A stretch of 64,000 nt of DNA from Pasteurella testudinis DSM 23072 (GTDB lineage: Bacteria; Pseudomonadota; Gammaproteobacteria; Enterobacterales; Pasteurellaceae): the NCBI RefSeq assembly GCF_900176075.1, contig NZ_FWWV01000001.1, positions 62,001 to 126,000 of the forward strand, written 5' to 3'. Shown one piece after another: positions 10,987 to 19,781 of this stretch. Within the stretch, counting starts at the first letter, position 1, and each line of letters begins with the position of its first letter. The notes below the pieces were generated by a model that saw nothing but the letters and a program-made list of their open reading frames with translations, searched no databases and had not been told where the DNA came from. A program made the translations under genes and the position numbers.

Positions 10987-12258
10987 ATGGATTTATTGAT
11001 GAGCATTCTTGGTATTGTTGTGCTTTTGGCAATTGCGTTTTTATTGTCGAATAACCGTAAAGCAATCAATTACCGTACCGTTTTAGGCGCGTTGGCGATT
11101 CAAATCGGAATCGGCGCGTTGATTCTTTATGTGCCGGCGGGCCGTGATGTATTGTTAGCCGCGGCGGAAGCGGTACAAAAAGTGATTAACTATGGTAATG
11201 ACGGTGCAGCTTTTCTGTTTGGCGGGTTAGTCAGTGATAAAATGTTCGAGGTATTTGGCGGCGGCGGCTTTGTGTTTGCCTTGCGCGTATTGCCGGCAAT
11301 CGTTTTCTTCGCCTCGTTGATTTCTGTGCTGTACTATATCGGCGTTATGCAGTGGGTAATCAAAATTATCGGCGGTTTCCTGCAAGTGGTGTTGAAAACC
11401 TCGAAAACCGAATCCATGTCGGCAGCGGCCAATATTTTTGTAGGGCAGACCGAAGCGCCGTTAATTGTGAAACCTTATATCGCCAAAATGACCGAATCGG
11501 AATTATTCGCCATCATGTGCGGCGGTCTGGCTTCCGTTGCCGGTTCGGTGATGATCGGTTATGCGCAAATGGGCGTACCGTTACCGTATCTGATCGCAGC
11601 ATCGTTTATGGCGGCACCGGGCGGCTTATTATTCGCAAAAATTTTGCTGCCGCAAACCGAGCGGCCACATGACGATTTAGATCGTGACGCCGTAGAAGAA
11701 AAGCCGGCGAATGTGTTGGACGCAGCCGCAGCCGGAGCATCTTCCGGTATGCAACTGGCGTTAAACGTCGGGGCGATGTTATTGGCATTCGTCGCATTAA
11801 TCGCGTTATTAAACGGTATTATCGGCGGCGTCGGCGGCTGGTTCGGACAACCGGATTTAACGTTGCAGGCCATTTTAGGTTATGTTTTCCAACCGTTGGC
11901 ATTTGTTATCGGCGTGCCGTGGGCTGAAGCGAATATTGCCGGTTCGATGATCGGACAAAAACTGGTGATTAACGAATTTGTGGCTTATTTGGACTTTATC
12001 AAATACTTAGGCCCTGAAACACCAGTTGTTCTGAATGAAAAAACCAAAGCGATTATTACATTTGCGCTGTGCGGATTTGCCAACTTCAGCTCGATTGCGG
12101 TTTTAATCGGCGGCTTGGGAACGATGGCACCGAACCGTCGCTCCGACGTGGCACGTTTAGGGATTAAAGCGGTTATTGCCGGTTCATTATCGAATTTAAT
12201 GAGCGCCTGTATCGCAGGTCTGTTCATCGGTTTAACCGGTGCGGCGTTAATCGGCTAA
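10987..12258 (+). CDS. nupC: NupC-type concentrative nucleoside transporter
   Basis: This inner-membrane proton- or sodium-coupled symporter (423 residues) brings nucleosides into the cell. CNT-family features are the substrate-site motif GQTEAPLIVKPYI in the centre, VPWAEANIAGSMIG, and the C-terminal stretch NFSSIAVLIGGLG followed by SNLMSACIAGLFIG. About ten hydrophobic segments alternate with short loops. ATG 10987 is used because AGGGG precedes it by the right distance; an earlier in-frame start at 10930 would add a poorly coding leader. A hairpin follows and then deoC, so uptake and breakdown of deoxynucleosides are linked. Confidence 0.92.
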   Translation: MDLLMSILGIVVLLAIAFLLSNNRKAINYRTVLGALAIQIGIGALILYVPAGRDVLLAAAEAVQKVINYGNDGAAFLFGGLVSDKMFEVFGGGGFVFALRVLPAIVFFASLISVLYYIGVMQWVIKIIGGFLQVVLKTSKTESMSAAANIFVGQTEAPLIVKPYIAKMTESELFAIMCGGLASVAGSVMIGYAQMGVPLPYLIAASFMAAPGGLLFAKILLPQTERPHDDLDRDAVEEKPANVLDAAAAGASSGMQLALNVGAMLLAFVALIALLNGIIGGVGGWFGQPDLTLQAILGYVFQPLAFVIGVPWAEANIAGSMIGQKLVINEFVAYLDFIKYLGPETPVVLNEKTKAIITFALCGFANFSSIAVLIGGLGTMAPNRRSDVARLGIKAVIAGSLSNLMSACIAGLFIGLTGAALIG

Positions 12259-12284
12259 CCACCGTTCTATTGGTTTAAATCTTG

Positions 12285-12310
12285 AACACCACGCTTGGCG
12301 TGGTGTTTGT
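12285..12310 (+). terminator. Hairpin between nupC and deoC
   Basis: AACACCACGC pairs with GCGTGGTGTT around TTG, a strong ten-pair stem, but only a short T-rich tail follows. It may partly terminate nupC transcription and lower deoC expression, or protect the nupC mRNA end. Confidence 0.65.
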
Positions 12311-12360
12311 CATTCGATGACAGGGTGGTTTTAGCGCCGGTCATCTTTGCAGGAGTCACT

Positions 12361-13152
12361 ATGACACAATTAAACGACATTAAACAAACGGCAAAACTGG
12401 CGTTAAGCCTGATGGATCTGACCAGTTTAAACGACAACGATACCGACGAGGCGATCATCGCGTTATGCCGTCAGGCGAAAACCGAATTCGGTTCGCCAGC
12501 GGCGGTTTGCGTTTATCCGCGCTTTGTTCCGCTTGCACGCAAGACCTTGCAACAATTGGGCTTAACCCAAGTCAAAATCGCCACCGTCACCAATTTCCCG
12601 CACGGCAATGACGATCTTGAAATCGCACTTGCCGAAACCAAAGCGGCGATTGCTTATGGCGCTGATGAAGTTGATGTGGTATTTCCATACCGCACTTTAA
12701 TCAACGGCGATGAAAAGTGCGGTTTTGAATTGGTTGCCGCCTGTAAAAAAGCGTGTGCCGACAGCGGCGTGTTGCTGAAAGTGATTATTGAAAGCGGCGA
12801 GCTGCAAAGTGCGGTATTAATCCGCCAAGCTTCTGAAATCGCGATTCGAGCCGGTGCAGATTTTATCAAAACCTCCACCGGCAAAGTGAAGGTCAACGCG
12901 ACGTTAGAGTCGGCAAAAATCATGTTGCAAACCATTGCCGATCTGAAGGCACAAGACCGCGTCGGCTTTAAAGCGGCAGGGGGCGTGCGCACGGCGCAAG
13001 AGGCGCAGCAATATCTGCAACTGGCGGCTACTATTCTAGGCAATGACTGGATTCACCCGAGCCACTTCCGCTTCGGCGCTTCCGGTCTGTTGAACGATTT
13101 ATTGGGAACTTTAAACGGCAGTTCCCAGTCTAACCAAGCGAACGGTTATTAA
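12361..13152 (+). CDS. deoC: Deoxyribose-phosphate aldolase
   Basis: DeoC splits 2-deoxyribose-5-phosphate into glyceraldehyde-3-phosphate and acetaldehyde. It is a 263-residue class I aldolase of the E. coli type. The Schiff-base Lys lies in [10 protein letters not shown], the proton-relay Asp region is in [10 protein letters not shown], and FKAAGGVRT holds the second active-site Lys. Start ATG 12361 gives MTQLNDIKQ with GCAGGAG upstream; the upstream extension to 12295 runs through the hairpin and is rejected. deoB follows after 60 bases. deoA (thymidine phosphorylase), present in E. coli deoCABD, is not here. Confidence 0.95.
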   Translation: MTQLNDIKQTAKLALSLMDLTSLNDNDTDEAIIALCRQAKTEFGSPAAVCVYPRFVPLARKTLQQLGLTQVKIATVTNFPHGNDDLEIALAETKAAIAYGADEVDVVFPYRTLINGDEKCGFELVAACKKACADSGVLLKVIIESGELQSAVLIRQASEIAIRAGADFIKTSTGKVKVNATLESAKIMLQTIADLKAQDRVGFKAAGGVRTAQEAQQYLQLAATILGNDWIHPSHFRFGASGLLNDLLGTLNGSSQSNQANGY

Positions 13153-13212
13153 TAAACAGCAGCAATAAACTCACAGTAATAAAACAACAGTAATAAAATA
13201 AGGAACGATACA

Positions 13213-14445
13213 ATGAAAAGAGTTTTTATTTTGATGATGGATTCCTTTGGAATCGGGGCGGCGGCAGATGCCGATAAATTCGGCGACGTAGGTTCGGATA
13301 CCTTAGGCCATATCGCCGAGCAGTGCGCGGCAGGCAAAGCGGATAACGCCGAGCGCAGCGGCGCCTTGAAATTGCCTAACTTAACCAAATTGGGTTTGGC
13401 ACTGGCAGCGAAAGAATCGACCGGACGCGTGCCTGCAGGTATGGACGCAAATGCAGAGATTATCGGCGGCTACGCTTTTGCCAAAGAGATCTCGTCCGGC
13501 AAAGATACGCCGTCAGGCCACTGGGAAATCGCCGGTGTGCCGGTGCTGTTCGATTGGGGCTATTTTAAAGATCACCAAAACAGCTTTCCGCAAGAGCTGC
13601 TCGATCGTATCGTGGAAAAGAGCGGTATTCCCGGCTATTTAGGCAACTGCCATTCATCGGGCACAGTGGTGTTGGACGAATTGGGCGAAGAACACATGAA
13701 AACCGGCAAACCGATTTTTTACACCTCTGCCGATTCCGTGTTCCAAATCGCCTGCCATGAAGAGACTTACGGCTTGGAAAAGCTGTACGAACTGTGCCAC
13801 ATCGTGCGTGAAGAGCTGGAAGGTTATAACATCGGGCGTGTCATTGCCCGTCCGTTCGTCGGCGAAAAAGCCGGCGAATTCAAACGCACCGGCAATCGTC
13901 ACGACTACTCGGTCGAACCGCCGTCGGCTACCGTGCTGCAAAAACTGGTGGACGAGAAACAGGGCGACGTGGTTTCTATCGGTAAAATCGCCGATATTTA
14001 TGCCCACACCGGCATCACCGGCAAAGTCAAAGCCACCGGTTTGGAAGAAATTTACGACAAAACCATCGCCGAAATTAAAGCCGCCGGCGATAACACCATT
14101 GTGTTCCCGAATTTTGTGAATTTTGACTCCGACTACGGCCATCGCCGTGATGTCGCCGGTTATGCACAGGCATTGGAATACTTCGATTCGCGCTTGCCGG
14201 AAGTATTGGCGCTGGTACAAGAGGGTGATCTATTGATTATCACCGCCGATCACGGCTGTGATCCGACGTGGAGCGGCACCGATCATACCCGTGAACACGT
14301 TCCGGTATTGCTCTACGGCAGCGATGTACCGAAAGGCTTTTTGGGCAAACGTGAAACCTTTGCCGATATCGGGCAAACCATTGCCAGCTATTTCGACCTG
14401 TCGCCAATGGATTACGGCACAACGATGATTGATTTTCAAAAATAA
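13213..14445 (+). CDS. deoB: Phosphopentomutase
   Basis: DeoB interconverts ribose- or deoxyribose-1-phosphate and the 5-phosphates. The 410-residue protein belongs to the alkaline phosphatase-like superfamily of two-metal enzymes. Metal-binding stretches seen are MMDSFGIGA at the N-terminus, [10 protein letters not shown], and [22 protein letters not shown] near the C-terminus; the phosphorylated Thr is expected in the DTPSGH region. AAGGAA precedes the ATG. It links DeoD, which releases the 1-phosphates, to DeoC. Confidence 0.96.
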   Translation: MKRVFILMMDSFGIGAAADADKFGDVGSDTLGHIAEQCAAGKADNAERSGALKLPNLTKLGLALAAKESTGRVPAGMDANAEIIGGYAFAKEISSGKDTPSGHWEIAGVPVLFDWGYFKDHQNSFPQELLDRIVEKSGIPGYLGNCHSSGTVVLDELGEEHMKTGKPIFYTSADSVFQIACHEETYGLEKLYELCHIVREELEGYNIGRVIARPFVGEKAGEFKRTGNRHDYSVEPPSATVLQKLVDEKQGDVVSIGKIADIYAHTGITGKVKATGLEEIYDKTIAEIKAAGDNTIVFPNFVNFDSDYGHRRDVAGYAQALEYFDSRLPEVLALVQEGDLLIITADHGCDPTWSGTDHTREHVPVLLYGSDVPKGFLGKRETFADIGQTIASYFDLSPMDYGTTMIDFQK

Positions 14446-14469
14446 CGATTGATTAAAGAGGATACTATT

Positions 14470-15189
14470 ATGGCTACACCACATATTAATGCTGTTGACG
14501 GCGCATTTGCCGATGTTGTTCTGATGCCGGGCGATCCGCTGCGGGCAAAATACATTGCGGAAACTTTTTTGGAAAACCCGCAAGAAGTGACCAACGTGCG
14601 CAATATGCTGGGTTATACCGGCACTTATAAAGGGCGTAAAATTTCGATTATGGGACACGGTATGGGCATTCCGTCTTGCTCGATCTATGCCAAAGAACTG
14701 ATCACCGAATACGGTGTGAAAAAAATTATTCGCGTCGGCTCTTGCGGTGCAGTGCGTCATGACGTGAAAATCCGCGATGTGGTGATCGGCTTGGGGGCGT
14801 GTACCGATTCCAAGGTTAACCGTATCCGCTTTAAAGACAACGATTTTGCCGCGATTGCCGATTATTCAATGGTTGCCGCCGCAGTTGAAGCGGCAAAGCA
14901 AAAAGGGGTGAAAGTGCAGGTCGGTAATCTGTTCTCCGCCGATCTGTTCTATACGCCGGATGTGGAAATGTTTGATTACATGGAAAAATACGGGATTCTA
15001 GGCGTAGAAATGGAAGCCGCCGGTATCTACGGTGTCGCCGCCGAATTCGGAGCCAAAGCGCTGACCATCTGCACCGTCTCCGACCATATCCGCACCCACG
15101 AACAAACCAGCGCGGAAGAACGCCAATTAACGTTCAATGAAATGATTGAAGTAGCGTTGGAATCGGTATTGATTGGCGATCAGCAGTAA
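14470..15189 (+). CDS. deoD: Purine-nucleoside phosphorylase DeoD
   Basis: DeoD cleaves purine (deoxy)nucleosides with phosphate to base and pentose-1-phosphate. The 239-residue protein is the hexameric E. coli type. Visible motifs are the phosphate-binding [29 protein letters not shown], the ribose-binding [10 protein letters not shown] and the catalytic SDHI (Asp near residue 204). ATG 14470 follows AGAGGATAC. It is the last gene of the cluster, ended by the hairpin at 15211-15236. Confidence 0.96.
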   Translation: MATPHINAVDGAFADVVLMPGDPLRAKYIAETFLENPQEVTNVRNMLGYTGTYKGRKISIMGHGMGIPSCSIYAKELITEYGVKKIIRVGSCGAVRHDVKIRDVVIGLGACTDSKVNRIRFKDNDFAAIADYSMVAAAVEAAKQKGVKVQVGNLFSADLFYTPDVEMFDYMEKYGILGVEMEAAGIYGVAAEFGAKALTICTVSDHIRTHEQTSAEERQLTFNEMIEVALESVLIGDQQ

Positions 15190-15210
15190 AAGTGCGGTTT
15201 ATTAACTACT

Positions 15211-15236
15211 GAAGCAGCCGAAAGGCTGCTTTTTTG
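15211..15236 (+). terminator. Intrinsic terminator after deoD
   Basis: AAGCAGCC and GGCTGCTT pair around a GAAA tetraloop, followed by TTTTT. The 240 bases from here to djlA hold no gene that I can see; they end with an uptake signal at 15452-15460. Confidence 0.9.
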
Positions 15237-15480
15237 TACGCAATTTTTGAAAAATACGATCTAAATTCCCGATTATTATTGCTATAAAAGAAAATTATTG
15301 TGATGCGCGCATAATCAGGTTTATCACTTAAACTTGATAATAACGTTATGTTCAACAACATTCGGCCGTATCAGCGGCTTTCTGCATAAAAACCGTACTC
15401 AGCGCTTTGGTGATAAATATTTATAAGCCTAGATTAATCGGGTAGAATAACCGCACTTTGTTTGATTGTTGGAAAGAAAC

Positions 15481-16332
15481 ATGAATTTTATCGGAAAAAT
15501 TATCGGTTTTATTCTCGGCTACCGTTACGGTGGGTTCTGGGGGGCGGTTTTTGGTGCGGTGCTGGGGCATTTTGTAGATAAAAAAATCTATGAAATGGGC
15601 AGTGTCAGTTCGTCATTTTTTAGTAAAACCTTGACCCGCCAGCAGCTTTTCCTGCAAACCACGTTTGCGGTGATGGGGCATTTGAGTAAATCCAAAGGGC
15701 GGGTGACGGAAGAGGATATTCAACTGGCGCAAGCGTTTATGACCCGACTGAATCTGGATTCGGCGGCGCAGCGCATGGCGCAGGACGCCTTTAACCGCGG
15801 TAAAGGCGCAGATTTCCCGATTCGTCAGGTGATCCGCGAATTCCGTTTTGGTTGTGGGCGTCGTCCTGATTTGCTGAGAATGTTTTTGGATATTCAAATT
15901 CAGACCGCACTTGCCGATAACCATTTGGATCAAAACGAAAAAGAGTTGCTGTCGGTGATCGCGCAGGAGCTGGGCTTGTCGCAAATGCAGTTTGAGCAGA
16001 TGATGGCGATGATTTATGCCTCGCAGCAGTTCGCCACCGGCGGACAATATCAACAACAAGGCAATTATCAGCAGCAGAGCGGCGGTTATCAGCAGTCTTA
16101 CCGCACTTCGAGCGCTGATAATCTGCAAGCGGCGTATCAAGTGTTGGGCGTGAGTGCCGGTGATGATCAGTTGAGTGTAAAACGGGCTTACCGCAAGCTG
16201 ATGAACGAATACCACCCCGATAAGTTGGTCGCCAAAGGCTTGCCGCCGGAAATGATGGAAATGGCAAAAGAGAAAGCGCAGAAAATCCAAGCCGCTTACG
16301 ATCTGATTTGTAAAAACAAAGGGTGGAAGTAA
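15481..16332 (+). CDS. djlA: Co-chaperone DjlA
   Basis: DjlA is an inner-membrane anchored J-domain partner of DnaK. The 283-residue protein starts with a glycine-rich membrane anchor (residues 1-30, FIGKIIGFILGYRYGGFWGAVFG region), followed by a TerB-like helical domain, a Gln/Gly/Tyr-rich linker (residues about 186-205, repeated QQQ) and a C-terminal J domain with the essential HPD in NEYHPDKL. ATG 15481 has GGAAAGAAAC upstream; an extra start at 15466 is less likely. Its stop overlaps the next ATG by one base (TAATG), so the two are co-translated. Confidence 0.93.
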   Translation: MNFIGKIIGFILGYRYGGFWGAVFGAVLGHFVDKKIYEMGSVSSSFFSKTLTRQQLFLQTTFAVMGHLSKSKGRVTEEDIQLAQAFMTRLNLDSAAQRMAQDAFNRGKGADFPIRQVIREFRFGCGRRPDLLRMFLDIQIQTALADNHLDQNEKELLSVIAQELGLSQMQFEQMMAMIYASQQFATGGQYQQQGNYQQQSGGYQQSYRTSSADNLQAAYQVLGVSAGDDQLSVKRAYRKLMNEYHPDKLVAKGLPPEMMEMAKEKAQKIQAAYDLICKNKGWK

Positions 16333-16946
16333 TGGCACAAGCACGATGGTTTCCGCCTGCTTTGGCGCTCTTTGTTGTGGCGCTGGCGATTTGGTCGGGC
16401 GTGCAGCCGTATGATAGAGCGGTTTGGTATGCGGAAGTCGCACCAATTTTTATCGTGTTGTTTGCGCTGATGGTAAGCTATCGCCGTTTTCAGTTCAGCA
16501 ATTTGGCGTATATTTTTATGAGCCTGTGGATGATGTTGCACCTGATCGGCGCCCATTACACGTTTGAATTGGTGCCGTTCGAGTGGGGCAGCCGAATGTT
16601 AAGCGCTTGGCTGGGCGAAGGGCGCAACCATTTTGATCGGGTGGCGCATTTTATTATCGGATTTTACAGCTTCCCGATGGCGGAATGGCTGCTGCGCCGC
16701 CGTTTATGCGGCCCGGTTTTAGCCGGTTTTTTCTCGCTGTTTTTTATTATGAGCGTGGCGGCAAGTTACGAATTGATCGAATGGCAATATGCGGTGCTTG
16801 CCGGCGGCGAGCAAGGGATCGCTTTTCTCGGATCGCAGGGCGATGTTTGGGACGCACAAAAAGATATTTTAGCCGACACCTTGGGCGCGCTGACCGCACT
16901 TTTGGTGTTTTATTGGGTGCGAACCGATAAACGCTATTCATCATGA
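16332..16946 (+). CDS. DUF2238 integral membrane protein (YjdF-like)
   Basis: The 204-residue product has five or six hydrophobic segments and the family stretches [31 protein letters not shown] and ASYELIEW, with conserved His, Glu and Asp facing one side. The trailing [15 protein letters not shown] is also typical. Function of DUF2238 proteins is not known. The start overlaps the djlA stop and its own stop overlaps dusC by four bases (ATGA), so it lies in a compact operon. Confidence 0.8.
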   Translation: MAQARWFPPALALFVVALAIWSGVQPYDRAVWYAEVAPIFIVLFALMVSYRRFQFSNLAYIFMSLWMMLHLIGAHYTFELVPFEWGSRMLSAWLGEGRNHFDRVAHFIIGFYSFPMAEWLLRRRLCGPVLAGFFSLFFIMSVAASYELIEWQYAVLAGGEQGIAFLGSQGDVWDAQKDILADTLGALTALLVFYWVRTDKRYSS

Positions 16947-17893
16947 ACGTGATATTAGCGCCGATGCAAGGCGTGTTGGATCCGTTCTTGCGCCATCTGT
17001 TAACCCAAGTCAATGACTATGATCTGTGCCTGTCGGAATTTGTGCGCGTGGTTGATCAGTTGTTGCCGAAAAAAGCGTTTTACCGTCTTTGCCCCGAATT
17101 GCAGCACGGCGGTTATACCGCTGCCGGAACGCCGGTGCGGGTGCAGCTGTTGGGGCAGTTTCCCGAATGGCTGGCGGAAAATGCGCAAAGAGCGGTCGAA
17201 CTGGGATCGCACGGCGTCGATTTGAACTGTGGCTGTCCGTCGAAAACGGTGAACAACAGTCAGGGCGGCGCTTCGTTATTGAAACAGCCGGAACTGATTT
17301 ATCAAGCGACCAAAGCGATTCGCGGCGCGCTGGATAAACGACATCGGGTCAGCGTAAAAGTGCGGTTGGGTTGGGACAGTGATACAGCGGCGTTTGAAAT
17401 TGCCGATGCGGTGCAACAGGGTGGTGCCGATGAAATCACCATTCACGGGCGCACCAAAACCGACGGCTACCGTGCCGAGAGGATCAACTGGCAAAAGATC
17501 GGTGAAATCCGCCAACGTTTGCAGATTCCGGTGATCGCCAACGGGGAAGTTTGGAACTGGCAAGACGCACAAGCCTGTCTGGCGGCGACCGGTTGCGACA
17601 GCCTGATGATCGGGCGCGGCGCGTTGAATATTGCCAATCTCAGCCGAGTGGTGAAATTCAATCACGAAAAACTGGCGTGGGCGCAGGTGTTACAACTGTT
17701 ATGGCAATACGTCAATCTGGACAATCCGGCGGACAGCGGTTTTTATCATGTGGCGCGGATCAAACAATGGCTGCGTTATTTGGAAAAAGCGTATCCGCAA
17801 GCGCAACAACTGTTTCAAATCATTAAAACCGAACACGGCTATGACGGCTTAAAAGCCGAAGTGGAACGCCAGACCGCACTTTGTATGCTTTAA
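16943..17893 (+). CDS. dusC: tRNA-dihydrouridine(16) synthase DusC
   Basis: DusC reduces uridine 16 in the D-loop of tRNAs with FMN and NADPH. The 316-residue protein starts with the flavin-binding VILAPMQGV, carries the catalytic Cys in [19 protein letters not shown] and the FMN phosphate loop IANGEVWNW with GRGAL. The length and the PMQGV start separate DusC from DusA and DusB. It overlaps the preceding gene by ATGA; yjjG follows 19 bases downstream. Confidence 0.93.
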   Translation: MNVILAPMQGVLDPFLRHLLTQVNDYDLCLSEFVRVVDQLLPKKAFYRLCPELQHGGYTAAGTPVRVQLLGQFPEWLAENAQRAVELGSHGVDLNCGCPSKTVNNSQGGASLLKQPELIYQATKAIRGALDKRHRVSVKVRLGWDSDTAAFEIADAVQQGGADEITIHGRTKTDGYRAERINWQKIGEIRQRLQIPVIANGEVWNWQDAQACLAATGCDSLMIGRGALNIANLSRVVKFNHEKLAWAQVLQLLWQYVNLDNPADSGFYHVARIKQWLRYLEKAYPQAQQLFQIIKTEHGYDGLKAEVERQTALCML

Positions 17894-17912
17894 TTGAAGT
17901 TAAGGAAACTAA

Positions 17913-18593
17913 TTGAAATACCAATGGATCTTTTTTGACGCCGACGAAACCCTGTTTTCGTTTGATTCTTTTAGCGGACTGCGCAACATGTTCGCCGATT
18001 ACGGTGTGGAGTTCGGTGCGCAGCATTTTGCTGATTATCAAGCCCTGAACAAACCGTTATGGGAGGCCTATCATCACGGCAAAATCAGTGCCGACGAATT
18101 GCAAACCACGCGCTTTAACCAATGGGCGAAACGCTTGAGCCGCGATCCGCGTGAGCTGAATGAGGCTTTTTTAATTGCAATGGCTGATGTGTGCAAGCCG
18201 TTGGACGGCGTGGAGCAGATGTTGCAAACGTTATCGGATAAAGTGCGGTTTGGGATTATCACCAACGGTTTCAGTGCCATGCAGGATTTGCGTTTGCAGC
18301 GCACCGGCTTGAAACCGCACTTTGACTTTGTCGTGGTGTCGGAAAATATCGGTTTGCCGAAACCGCATCACGGTATTTTTGAACATGCGTTGAATTTAGC
18401 CGGACAACTCGATAGAAGTGCGGTGTTAATGGTCGGCGATACCTTGGAAACCGATATTTTAGGCGGGCAAAACAGCGGTTTGGATACCTGCTGGATCAGT
18501 CACGGCAAAGAGAATCACGGTGAAATTCAACCGACCTATCAGATTGCCAAAATGGATCAGCTGGTGCAAATCGTACAAGGACAATCGGAATGA
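17913..18593 (+). CDS. yjjG: Pyrimidine 5'-nucleotidase YjjG
   Basis: YjjG is a HAD-family phosphatase that removes phosphate from pyrimidine and non-canonical nucleotides, a house-cleaning activity shown for the E. coli enzyme. The 226-residue protein has FFDADETLF (nucleophile Asp and general acid Asp), ITNGF (motif II Thr), the Lys in LPKPHHGIF and VGDTLETDILGG (motif IV). The start codon is TTG at 17913, after AAGGAAACTAA; it gives MKYQWIFFDADETL, aligned with E. coli. Its stop overlaps the next gene by four bases. Confidence 0.93.
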   Translation: MKYQWIFFDADETLFSFDSFSGLRNMFADYGVEFGAQHFADYQALNKPLWEAYHHGKISADELQTTRFNQWAKRLSRDPRELNEAFLIAMADVCKPLDGVEQMLQTLSDKVRFGIITNGFSAMQDLRLQRTGLKPHFDFVVVSENIGLPKPHHGIFEHALNLAGQLDRSAVLMVGDTLETDILGGQNSGLDTCWISHGKENHGEIQPTYQIAKMDQLVQIVQGQSE

Positions 18594-18976
18594 CCCGAAT
18601 TAATGTCGTGCCGGTGACGGAACTGTGCGATCAACATTTGCTGGCGGAACACCGCGAGCTGACCCGCATTCCGAATGCGATCGCCAAAGGCAAATACAAT
18701 TTAGCCGGACAGCCCGACGAGTATAAATTGGGGACGGGGCACGTTAAATTTTTTATGAATAAGCTAACCTTCCTGCACAAACGCTATCAAGCGTTGCACC
18801 AAGAGTGCTTGGCGCGCGGCTTTAATGTCAGCAACCGCTGGGCGCAAGATTTGCCGCAAGCACCGCACTTGTGGCAGGATTATGTGCCGACGGACGATGC
18901 GCTGCGTGCCAACCGCGCCAGAATTGCGGAACGTATGCCGCTGAAAGCCCGTTTCACGTCGCATAAAACCGAATAA
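18590..18976 (+). CDS. Pyrimidine dimer DNA glycosylase (T4 endonuclease V family)
   Basis: The 128-residue protein matches bacteriophage T4 endonuclease V (DenV), which cuts the glycosyl bond of UV-induced pyrimidine dimers and nicks the abasic strand. The catalytic and binding residues are all in register: Thr2 (N-terminal nucleophile), Arg3, His16, Arg22, Glu23 and Arg26 within MTRINVVPVTEL...HRELTR. The mid-part GHVKFFMNKLTFLHKRYQAL also matches. It overlaps yjjG by ATGA and yjjX follows 11 bases after its stop. It is an unusual, probably laterally spread repair gene kept in some Pasteurellaceae. Confidence 0.9.
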   Translation: MTRINVVPVTELCDQHLLAEHRELTRIPNAIAKGKYNLAGQPDEYKLGTGHVKFFMNKLTFLHKRYQALHQECLARGFNVSNRWAQDLPQAPHLWQDYVPTDDALRANRARIAERMPLKARFTSHKTE

Positions 18977-18987
18977 GGAGCACAATA

Positions 18988-19518
18988 ATGCAGATTGTGA
19001 TTGCCTCGACCAATCCGGTGAAAGCCAATGCGGTCAAAACCGCATTCAGTCAACTATTTCCGCACCGCACTTTGAGTTTTCAGGCTATGCCGTCGCAATC
19101 GGGCGTGGCGGAACAGCCGATGAGCATGGCGGAGACCAAACAAGGCGCATTCAATCGGGTGAAATTTTGCCAACAACAGCTGCCGAACGCAGATTTTTAT
19201 CTGGCGATTGAAGCGGGTGTCGAGCGCTTCGATTACGGTGCGGCGACTTGCGCCTATGTTGTGATCAGCGATAAAGTGCGGTTTGCCGTCGGACGCAGCG
19301 CCGAATTGCCGATTCCGGATTGTGTGTATAACCAACTCAGCGCAGAAATGGAATTGGGCACAGTGATGGATCGGCTGTTCCAAACCGAGAATATCAAACA
19401 AAAAGGCGGCGCTATGAGCCTGTTGACCAACGGCAACGCCAGTCGCGAAAGCGTATATGTACAAGCGGTGATCTTGACGATGGCGAAATTTCTTAATTTA
19501 TCACTTTTTGAGCAGTAA
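18988..19518 (+). CDS. yjjX: Inosine/xanthosine triphosphatase YjjX
   Basis: YjjX hydrolyses ITP and XTP (and similar deaminated nucleotides) to diphosphates, keeping them out of nucleic acids. The 176-residue protein shows the family N-terminus IVIASTNPVKANAVKTAF and FYLAIEAGVE, with ELGTVMDRLF and GAMSLLTNG downstream. It follows the endonuclease V-type gene with an AAGGAG ribosome site, in the same operon as yjjG. The 263 bases to pnp hold the pnp promoter. Confidence 0.92.
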   Translation: MQIVIASTNPVKANAVKTAFSQLFPHRTLSFQAMPSQSGVAEQPMSMAETKQGAFNRVKFCQQQLPNADFYLAIEAGVERFDYGAATCAYVVISDKVRFAVGRSAELPIPDCVYNQLSAEMELGTVMDRLFQTENIKQKGGAMSLLTNGNASRESVYVQAVILTMAKFLNLSLFEQ

Positions 19519-19574
19519 CACGGCTTGGCAAGCATATGGTTATTTTGCCGAAGTCGGCGGAATTTAAGAAATTA

Positions 19575-19605
19575 TTAGCATTCTGATGGAAAATATCGGT
19601 ATAAT
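19575..19605 (+). promoter_or_regulatory. Candidate pnp promoter
   Basis: A perfect TATAAT lies at 19600-19605; the best upstream box is a weak TTAGCA at about 19575 with long spacing. The resulting leader of about 170 bases would have room for the RNase III hairpin known for E. coli pnp. rpsO, which precedes pnp in E. coli, is not here. Confidence 0.5.
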
Positions 19606-19781
19606 GGCAGCGCTTATACTCTTTGTCAGCGTGCGGCTATCAAAAATGATCTATTCAAGTTGTATGAAAACCATTTTTATCCCTATCAACTCTTAATCTA
19701 AATCACGAAGCAGATTATTTTTGCTAGTCGCAATAAAGAGATAAGCATCATTGAATGACTTATTTTAAAAAGGAAAAAAAA

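Noticed and set aside
13654-14220. Minus-strand open frame of 188 codons opposite deoB
   Set aside because: A shadow of the deoB reading frame; low-complexity Phe/His/Gly content is typical of antisense frames.
12258-15189. A missing deoA as sign of deletion in the deo cluster
   Set aside because: The junctions between deoC, deoB and deoD are clean, with normal ribosome sites and no remnant; absence of deoA is a gene-content difference rather than a visible deletion scar.
16021-16110. Gln-rich repeats in djlA as a phase-variable repeat
   Set aside because: The units are irregular at DNA level (mixed codons) and resemble the ordinary flexible linker before the J domain.
15613-16446. Minus-strand open frame of 277 codons opposite djlA
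   Set aside because: It lies antisense to a clear DjlA gene, has no family features and no ribosome site; codon bias of the sense gene opens this frame.
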